Assembly: GCA_035448065.1 (NCBI GenBank)
Contig: DAOTIG010000037.1
Location: forward strand, 1-25,269
DNA length: 25,269 bases
From: Phosphoribacter sp035448065
GTDB lineage: Bacteria > Actinomycetota > Actinomycetes > Actinomycetales > Dermatophilaceae
Reading direction: 5' to 3'
Shown here: piece by piece, positions 15,816-21,644 of the stretch
How the letters are laid out: every line of letters starts with the position of its first letter
Position numbering within the stretch: position 1 is the first letter of the stretch
Translations under genes and position numbers: made by a program
Notes under the pieces: model-generated
Databases searched by the model: none
The model's input: only the letters and a program-made list of their open reading frames with translations
What the model was told of the DNA's origin: nothing

Positions 15816-15821
15816 ACCCTA
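15816..15821 (-). promoter_or_regulatory. -10-like TAGGGT, six bases before ATG 15809
   Basis: TAGGGT followed by CGCCTC and the ATG fits TANNNT at leaderless spacing. No Shine-Dalgarno is seen. Confidence 0.4.
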
Positions 15822-15854
15822 GCCAGCAGCGTCCGGCAGCGCTGAGCGAGCCGC

Positions 15855-18800
15855 TCAGTCGCCCAGCAGCCCTTGGCGGCGGGCGATGGCGGCCGCCTCG
15901 GCGCGGTTGGTGGCGCCGAGCTTGGCCAACACGTTGGAGACGTGCACGCTGACCGTCTTGGTGCTGATGAACAGCGCCCGGCCGATCTGCCCGTTGGTGC
16001 GTCCCTCAGCGACGAGCGTGAGCACCTCCTGCTCGCGGGGCGTGAGCTGAGTCGGCTCAGTCGATGCTCGGCGGACGGCGCGTGGGGCATCGTCCGGCCT
16101 TCTCGCGCCGCTCTGCTCGTCGACGGGAACCACCCCGCCGAGCGCTGTGATCAGGGGGCGGGCGCCGAGGCGCTCGGCGACCTCGAGTGCCGCTGCGGCC
16201 ACGACATCGCCATCTGCGTCGCGGCCGGCGGCCCGCAGGGCTGCGGCCAGGTGCACTCGGGAGCGAGCCGCCTCGGGCCGATGGCCGATGGCCTCGAAGC
16301 CGGCCACCGCGCGCTCCCACGCGTCGACGTATGCCGCGTCGGCGGGTGCGGCCGCCGCGTCGCTGGCCCGAGCGAGGCGCAGCAGCTCGGCCTCCAGCCG
16401 GGAGCCCCAGGCCAGCGACTCCGGCCCGGGCGCTGGATGGTGCGGCCCGACCGGCGCGGCGAGTCGAGAGCGGGCGCGCGCGGCATACCGGTCGATGGTG
16501 TCGATGAGCCTGTCCGGCAACGGCTCTGGCGTCGACTCACGGTGGGCGGCGGCTTGTCCGGCCAACAGCGCGGCGACCCTGATGACGCCCTGGAAGTCTG
16601 GGCTCCAGCCGTGCTCGAGCAGGGCCAGGCACTCGTCGGTGAGGTCGAGCAGGGCGGTGAGCTCGCCGGCCGCGCCGAGCAGGTCGATCGCGGCATACAG
16701 CGCGTAGGCCGCGACGAGGACGTCGACGGGCCACCAGGGCCGCAGCTCCGCCCACACTCCGGGCGGAACGGGATCTCCCCGCCCTGCGACGAGCAACAGG
16801 CCGGCCGCAGTGACCAGCGCCCCGCCAGGCTGCGGGATCACTCCCTCGTCCCCGAGGTCGAACAACGTTGCAGCGCGGTCCCATTCGCCGAGCTGATAGG
16901 CCATCACCCCGCCATAGAGGCGACACTCGATGACATAGGGCGCCCACCGACCGCGCAGCCGGCTCCCCACGGCATAGCCCTGCTCGTAGTGCTCGAGCGC
17001 CTCGGCGATCCGGCCGCGATGGCTGGCCAAGCCGCCCAATCGCATCCGGGCCCACACCTGAGCCGGGTCGTCGGTGCCCTCGAGGTCGGCGACGAGCCGC
17101 TCGAGGGTTCGGATCGCCGTCGCGAGCGCCTCGTCGGTGCCGGAGGCCGTGGAGAGCACGACCCGCGCCTCGGCGGCGACACCCGGCAGGCCCAGCTCGT
17201 CGGCAAGCGCGGCCAGCTCGTCCGACACGGCAAGCGCCTCCTCCGCGCAACCGGCGTCGACGAGACTCTGCAGCATCGCGAACAACACGGTTGCCCGGCG
17301 TTGGTCCCGGGTGGCTGGGAGCAGGGCATGGGCCTCACGAGCCAAGGCGAGCGGGTCCCCCGGGAGCGAGAGGGCGCGCAGCTGAAGGGCGAGGTCGGCG
17401 AGCAGGTCGGCTCGCTCGCCGGGGTGGGTCGACCCGTCGGTCGTCTCGAGGGCATCGCGCAGCAGCTCGACCGCCCGGACCTGCTCACCGGCGATGGTGG
17501 CGGCGTGCGCGGCTCGGAGCGCGATTCGAGCCCGATCGCCGCGATCGGAGCACCAGAGCAGCGCCCGGTCGTAGTGCCGCATCGCGTCGCGGGGCCCACC
17601 GACCGCCAAGGCGGCGTCGCCGGCGGCGACGCTCGCCCGGCTGGCGGTGGCGGGGTCGCCCACGGCAGCGGCGTGCCGGGCCAGGTCGGCGGGACTGCCC
17701 AGGCGCGGATCGGCCTGCAGCGCAGCGAGGTATGCCGTGTGCAGGCGCCGGCGGGTGCCGGGCAGGAGGTCCTCGGCGATCGCCTCGGCGAGCAAGGCGT
17801 GGCGGAAGGTGTAGCCGTCACCCACCGGCTCGACGAGGTGGTGCTCGATCGACTCGCGCAGCGCCGCGTCGAGGGCATCGGGGTCGAGGCGGCATACCTC
17901 GGCGAGCAAGGTGTGCTCGACCGTCCGGCCGGCTGTGGCTGCCGCGCGAACGACGGTGCGCGCGTCGTCGCCCAGGCTGTCCACCCGGGCGAGCAGCAGG
18001 CGGGTGAGATCGGCTGCGCGGGCGCCGGTGGCCTGTCGACTCGCGACGATCTCCTCGGCGAAGAAGGCATTGCCCTCCGCCCGCTCGATGACCTCGCGCA
18101 CCCCATCGTGATCGGTCGGTGCGCCGTCGAGAGCGGCGACGAGCGCGCGCATCGGGCCGGGCCGCAGCGGTGCGAGCTCGAGCCGGTCGAGGCCGGCGAT
18201 CCGAGTCCAGACCGGAAGGGTCTCGTGCAGCGGATGGCGGCGGTGCAGGTCGTCGGAGCGGTAGGTGACGAGCAGCGTGACCCGACTCGTGAGGCCGCGG
18301 GTGAACAGCAGGGTGAGCAGCTCGCGTGAGGAGTGGTCGGCCCAGTGGACGTCCTCGACGACGACGAGCAGCCGACGTCCCGAGCCGGCCGCGACGAGGC
18401 AGGCGTGGACGGCCTCCGCGACCCGAGCGGGGTCCGGAGCACCGGCTGCCTGGTCGGCCGGGACCGAGGATCCGGACCCGTCCCCGCCAGACCGGTGGGT
18501 GGGCAGCAGCACGGCGAGCTCGGGTCGAGTGGCCATCGTCCGGCCGACCGCCTCGGGGGCCAGCTCGGCGAGCGTAGTGAGCAGCTCGGTGAAGGGCAGG
18601 TAGGCCAGCACGGCCTCACCGAGCCCGACACAGTGCCCGGTCGCAACGAGCCAGCCGGCCTGGGTCGCCTCGTGGACGATCTCAGCGACCAGCCGCGACT
18701 TGCCGATGCCGGCGTCGCCACTGATGAGCACGCCGACTCCGCCCGGTTCCCCGGGCGCAGCCCCGCCGGGCGAGCGGGCGACCGACTGGTCCAGCCCGAC

Positions 18801-18866
18801 CGCCCGGCGGAGCCTGCGCACCTCGGCCTCCCGGCCGACGAGCGGGCGGCTGCGCGGTGACGGCAT
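15855..18866 (-). CDS. LAL-type LuxR-family regulator with AAA ATPase domain (second of two)
   Basis: The 1003-residue protein opens PRSRPLVGREAEVRRLRR and has Walker A GDAGIGKS at 50-57 and Walker B LLVVVEDVHWAD at 166-177. TPR-like helices follow, and the C-terminal LuxR helix-turn-helix is LTPREQEVLTLVAEGRTNGQ then ALFISTKTVSVHVSNVLAKLG. It is organised like the regulator at 8699-11284 but is clearly a distant paralogue, about 140 residues longer. The start at ATG 18866 is supported by GATAAT six bases upstream; a GTG at 18908 would add 14 residues but lacks a spaced ribosome site and would overlap the 56-residue gene. Ligand and target genes are unknown; the neighbouring MFS gene or the NERD gene are candidates. 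Confidence 0.93.
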   Translation of the reverse strand: MPSPRSRPLVGREAEVRRLRRAVGLDQSVARSPGGAAPGEPGGVGVLISGDAGIGKSRLVAEIVHEATQAGWLVATGHCVGLGEAVLAYLPFTELLTTLAELAPEAVGRTMATRPELAVLLPTHRSGGDGSGSSVPADQAAGAPDPARVAEAVHACLVAAGSGRRLLVVVEDVHWADHSSRELLTLLFTRGLTSRVTLLVTYRSDDLHRRHPLHETLPVWTRIAGLDRLELAPLRPGPMRALVAALDGAPTDHDGVREVIERAEGNAFFAEEIVASRQATGARAADLTRLLLARVDSLGDDARTVVRAAATAGRTVEHTLLAEVCRLDPDALDAALRESIEHHLVEPVGDGYTFRHALLAEAIAEDLLPGTRRRLHTAYLAALQADPRLGSPADLARHAAAVGDPATASRASVAAGDAALAVGGPRDAMRHYDRALLWCSDRGDRARIALRAAHAATIAGEQVRAVELLRDALETTDGSTHPGERADLLADLALQLRALSLPGDPLALAREAHALLPATRDQRRATVLFAMLQSLVDAGCAEEALAVSDELAALADELGLPGVAAEARVVLSTASGTDEALATAIRTLERLVADLEGTDDPAQVWARMRLGGLASHRGRIAEALEHYEQGYAVGSRLRGRWAPYVIECRLYGGVMAYQLGEWDRAATLFDLGDEGVIPQPGGALVTAAGLLLVAGRGDPVPPGVWAELRPWWPVDVLVAAYALYAAIDLLGAAGELTALLDLTDECLALLEHGWSPDFQGVIRVAALLAGQAAAHRESTPEPLPDRLIDTIDRYAARARSRLAAPVGPHHPAPGPESLAWGSRLEAELLRLARASDAAAAPADAAYVDAWERAVAGFEAIGHRPEAARSRVHLAAALRAAGRDADGDVVAAAALEVAERLGARPLITALGGVVPVDEQSGARRPDDAPRAVRRASTEPTQLTPREQEVLTLVAEGRTNGQIGRALFISTKTVSVHVSNVLAKLGATNRAEAAAIARRQGLLGD

Positions 18867-18872
18867 ACCGTC

Positions 18873-18878
18873 ATTATC
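18873..18878 (-). promoter_or_regulatory. -10-like GATAAT, six bases before ATG 18866
   Basis: GATAAT is one base from the TATAAT consensus, followed by GACGGT and then the ATG, which itself sits inside a copy of the iterated octamer. It supports a leaderless start for the second LAL regulator. Confidence 0.5.
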
Positions 18879-18904
18879 GGAGTGTGCCGCGCCTCCATGC
18901 CTGC

Positions 18905-19075
18905 TCACTCCGCGTGGTGGCGCTGGCGGTGCCGGACGAGGAAGGCGGAGCTGATGCCTCGCAGCCAGCCCGGGCGCGCCCCGCTCTGAGCGATGTCAGG
19001 GGCGTAGCGGGCGAGGCCGTAGCGACTCTCCAGCTCGGCGTGCACGAAGGTAGGGTCGAGGTGCAGCGGGTTCAT
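18905..19075 (-). CDS. Small (56-residue) protein of unknown function
   Basis: The frame from ATG 19075 encodes MNPLHLDPTFVHAELESRYG, then LARYAPDIAQSGARPGWLRG and a basic His/Arg tail (FLVRHRQRHHAE). AGGAGAGG about seven bases before the ATG is a convincing ribosome site, which is the main reason to call it. There is no membrane segment or cysteine. It lies downstream of the MFS gene on the same strand, 99 bases away, after two hairpins. I do not recognise the family. It could be a small regulator or adaptor of the exporter, but that is a guess from position only. Confidence 0.6.
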   Translation of the reverse strand: MNPLHLDPTFVHAELESRYGLARYAPDIAQSGARPGWLRGISSAFLVRHRQRHHAE

Positions 19076-19141
19076 GGTCGGGCCTCTCCTGGAAGTGGTG
19101 GTGCCCTTCCAGGCTCGGCCGGTGAGGTAGGCCCGCACATC

Positions 19142-19178
19142 CGGCAGGCTTCCTATCCCTGCCGCTGAGGTACCTCAG
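19142..19178 (-). terminator. Hairpin plus 14-base palindrome at the end of the MFS gene
   Basis: CTGAGGTACCTCAG at 19165-19178 is a perfect palindrome overlapping the MFS stop codon. Immediately downstream on the minus strand CGGCAGG and CCTGCCG (19142-19148, 19158-19164) form a seven-base stem with a nine-base loop. Together they could terminate the MFS transcript or form the leader of the small gene; the palindrome could also be a protein site. Confidence 0.4.
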
Positions 19179-20419
19179 GTGTCGGACGGCTCGGCCGGGT
19201 CGGCGTGCACGACGAGGTCGAGCTTGCGCCACAGCACGGCGAGAGTGACCGCGGAGCCGACCCCGGCGAACCAGAAGGGCGCGGTCAGCCCCCAGTGGGT
19301 CGCGATCTGGCCGCCGAGGAACTGCCCGACGATGAGCCCGACGAAGATGCCGAGGACGTAGACCGACCCGACCCGGCCCTGCAGCTCGCTCGGGACGGAG
19401 CGTTGGCGCAGCGCACTGCCGAGGGAGCCCCACACGAAGGCGTAGAGGCCGAAGCCGACCATGATGACCAGGGCGACCCAGAGGGTGCTGGTCACGGCGA
19501 GGGCGAAGTGGGTGGCCACCTCGGCGAGCAGGCAGACCTTCATCAGCGTGGCGGCGGCGACGCGTCGCTCGAGCCGGTCGTATGCCGCGGTGGCGGCGAG
19601 TCCGCCGATCGCGACGGCCGTGGTGAGCAGGCCGTAGCCGACCGCGCCGGCGTCGAGATGGTGCAGGGCCCAGAGCACGAGCACCGACCAGGCGGCGCCC
19701 CAGGTGATGTTGAAGAGCAGGATGACCAGGGTCAGGGTGCGCACGCCCGGGTGGCCGACGAGCCAACGGATGCCCTCGGCGATGTCCTGGCGCAGATGGG
19801 TGGCCTCGGCGCGGGCCGGTGGGCGCTGGGTGCCGATCCGCCAGATGAGGACGATGCCGAGCAGGCAGGTGACGATCTGGGTGACGAAGGGGATCGCCTG
19901 GCCGGCGGCGAAGAGGAAGGCCCCGACGGGTGGGCCGACGAGCTGGTTGGCGGTGAGGTAGCCGGCCTGCAGCCGGGCGTTGCCGATGCCGAGGTCGGCC
20001 TTGGGCACGAGCATCGGCAGCAGGGTCCGCGAGGCGGAGTCGGCGAAGACCTCGCCGATGCCGACGAGGAAGACCGCGACGAGGACCAGCCAGATGGTGA
20101 GCCGGTCGGTGCCGATGGCGACGGCGAGCAGGACGAGCACGGCGATCCGGGCCAGGTCGGCGGCCACCGTCATGACCCGGCGGTCGACCCGGTCAGCCAG
20201 CGCACCGGCATACAGGCCGAAGAGCAGCTGCGGGGCGACGCCGGCGGCACCGGCGGCAGCGACCAGACGAGGGTCGGAGGTCTGCGCGGCGACGAGCAGG
20301 GGGCCGGCGGCGAGGGCGATGCCGTCGCCGATGTTCGAGACCCACGACGAGGCGACCAGCCATCGGAAGGCTTGGCCCATGCGGCTCGGGAAGACGGCCT
20401 CGGCGACACCCACGAGCAC
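19175..20419 (-). CDS. MFS transporter (EntS-like exporter group)
   Basis: The 414-residue protein has about 12 hydrophobic helices. It opens with RWLVASSWVSNIGDGIALAAGPLL, typical of the MFS_3/EntS-type exporters. The loop 2-3 signature GALADRVDRRVMT is present, and its half-repeat appears as DRLERRVAA. A cytoplasmic loop (RIGTQRPPARAEATHLRQDI) joins the two halves. Relatives export siderophores, macrolides or other small compounds; the substrate is unknown. The start is uncertain: GTG at 20419 gives the longest form, GTG 20413 and ATG 20380 are alternatives, and none has a good ribosome site. The gene is divergent from the dioxygenase, with a 154-base region between. Confidence 0.88.
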   Translation of the reverse strand: MLVGVAEAVFPSRMGQAFRWLVASSWVSNIGDGIALAAGPLLVAAQTSDPRLVAAAGAAGVAPQLLFGLYAGALADRVDRRVMTVAADLARIAVLVLLAVAIGTDRLTIWLVLVAVFLVGIGEVFADSASRTLLPMLVPKADLGIGNARLQAGYLTANQLVGPPVGAFLFAAGQAIPFVTQIVTCLLGIVLIWRIGTQRPPARAEATHLRQDIAEGIRWLVGHPGVRTLTLVILLFNITWGAAWSVLVLWALHHLDAGAVGYGLLTTAVAIGGLAATAAYDRLERRVAAATLMKVCLLAEVATHFALAVTSTLWVALVIMVGFGLYAFVWGSLGSALRQRSVPSELQGRVGSVYVLGIFVGLIVGQFLGGQIATHWGLTAPFWFAGVGSAVTLAVLWRKLDLVVHADPAEPSDT

Positions 20420-20535
20420 GAGAGCCTAGGCCCTGCGCGGCCGGGTGGCGACGCCGTTTCTCGTGCCGCACGGCGGTCTGGGTCGAGCACAGCCACCGCA
20501 CAGCCGACTCATCGGCAACCCAGGGGCGGGCTTCC

Positions 20536-20541
20536 TAGCCT
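20536..20541 (+). promoter_or_regulatory. -10-like TAGCCT upstream of the dioxygenase gene
   Basis: TAGCCT fits TANNNT and would start a transcript near 20548, ahead of AAAGG (20561-20565) and the ATG at 20574. No clear -35 is seen in the GC-rich 154-base divergent region. Confidence 0.3.
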
Positions 20542-20573
20542 GGCGGCTCCGCACTCACCGAAAGGCCACCGCC

Positions 20574-21548
20574 ATGACCAGCTCCACGCCACGCTTCCCG
20601 ACCTTCGAGGGGCGGCCGTTGGCCCGCCCGGACGAGCCGGTCGTCGACCAGGGGCTCGCCTTCGACCTCGGCACCTTGCTCGACCGGCGACGACTGCTGC
20701 AGCTCGTCGGGGTCGGCGTCGCCGGCGGGGCGCTCGCCGCCTGCTCGTCGTCGGGCTCGTCGACGGGTGCGTCGGGGTCCGGGTCGTCCGGAGCCGCCGG
20801 GTCGACTGGCACGGGGACGAGCAGCGCCGGGACGAGCAGCGCGGGGACGGGCAGCGCGGCGGTCGCGACGGGCGCCGGGTCGCTGGTCGAGATCCCCGAC
20901 GAGACGGCCGGCCCGTATCCCGGTGACGGGTCGAACGGGCCGGACGTGCTCGAACAGAGCGGGGTGGTGAGGCAGGACATCCGGTCGAGCTTCGGCAGCG
21001 GGTCGGCGACGGCGACCGGAGTGCCGATGACCCTCACACTCACCCTGCTCGACATCGCCGCCGGTGGCGCGCCGATGGCCGGCGCCGCGGTCTATGCGTG
21101 GCACTGCGATGCCGCCGGCCGCTACTCGATGTATTCGTCGGGCGTGCAGAGCGAGAACTATCTGCGCGGGGTGCAGGTCGCCGGCGCCGACGGGGTCGTG
21201 CGGTTCACGTCGATCTTCCCCGGCTGCTACTCCGGCCGGTGGCCGCACATCCATTTCGAGGTCTATCCGAACCAGGCAAGCATCACCAGCTCGACTGCCG
21301 CGATCGCCACCTCACAGGTCGCGCTTCCCCAGGCGACGTGCGAGCAGGTCTATGCGACAACGGGATACGAGTCGTCGATCGGCAATCTGCGCCGGCTCTC
21401 GCTCACTACGGACAACGTCTTCGGCAACGACGGCGGCATCCACCAGCTCGGTGTCGCCACCGGCTCCACAAGCCAGGGGTATGCCGTGTCGCTCACCGTC
21501 CCCGTCGACACCCGCACCGCGCCGAGCGGTGGTGGCGGGCGGCCGTGA
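20574..21548 (+). CDS. Tat/lipoprotein-type intradiol ring-cleavage dioxygenase family protein
   Basis: The 324-residue protein has a twin-arginine segment RRRLLQLVGVGVAGG (38-52) and a lipobox LAAC with Cys57. A Ser/Gly/Thr-rich linker runs from about 58 to 102, then the catalytic domain. The domain has the family entry motif ETAGPYP (110-116) and all four expected iron ligands: Tyr184 in WHCDAAGRYS, Tyr219 in FPGCYSGRW, and His225 and His227 in PHIHFEVYP. Cytoplasmic relatives open catechol or protocatechuate rings between the hydroxyls; exported ones are common in actinobacteria with unclear substrates. The ATG at 20574 has AAAGG eight bases upstream. It should be a lipid-anchored surface enzyme. 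Confidence 0.9.
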   Translation: MTSSTPRFPTFEGRPLARPDEPVVDQGLAFDLGTLLDRRRLLQLVGVGVAGGALAACSSSGSSTGASGSGSSGAAGSTGTGTSSAGTSSAGTGSAAVATGAGSLVEIPDETAGPYPGDGSNGPDVLEQSGVVRQDIRSSFGSGSATATGVPMTLTLTLLDIAAGGAPMAGAAVYAWHCDAAGRYSMYSSGVQSENYLRGVQVAGADGVVRFTSIFPGCYSGRWPHIHFEVYPNQASITSSTAAIATSQVALPQATCEQVYATTGYESSIGNLRRLSLTTDNVFGNDGGIHQLGVATGSTSQGYAVSLTVPVDTRTAPSGGGGRP

Positions 21549-21625
21549 TCCGGCGGCGGCCGGGCGGTGGTGCCGGTCGCCGTCCCGGCGGCACGGATGG
21601 TGGGTGAGTGCCGGGAGTACGGCAT

Positions 21626-21644
21626 TGCTGGCACCCCGCCAGCA
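21626..21644. terminator. Hairpin TGCTGGC-ACCCC-GCCAGCA between dioxygenase and CRISPR array
   Basis: A perfect seven-base stem with a five-base loop sits 78 bases after the dioxygenase stop and 36 bases before the last CRISPR repeat. The gene (plus) and array (minus) are predicted to be transcribed toward each other, so a bidirectional terminator is expected here. No T-run is present. Confidence 0.4.

Noticed and set aside
15873..18329. An 818-residue plus-strand frame opposite the second LAL regulator
   Set aside because: The opposite strand carries Walker A, Walker B and LuxR HTH motifs in order; this frame shows none.
19205..20926. A 573-residue plus-strand frame opposite the MFS transporter
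   Set aside because: It is the antisense shadow of a gene with clear membrane helices and family motifs; its composition (Asp/Glu/Gly-rich) is the usual artefact.
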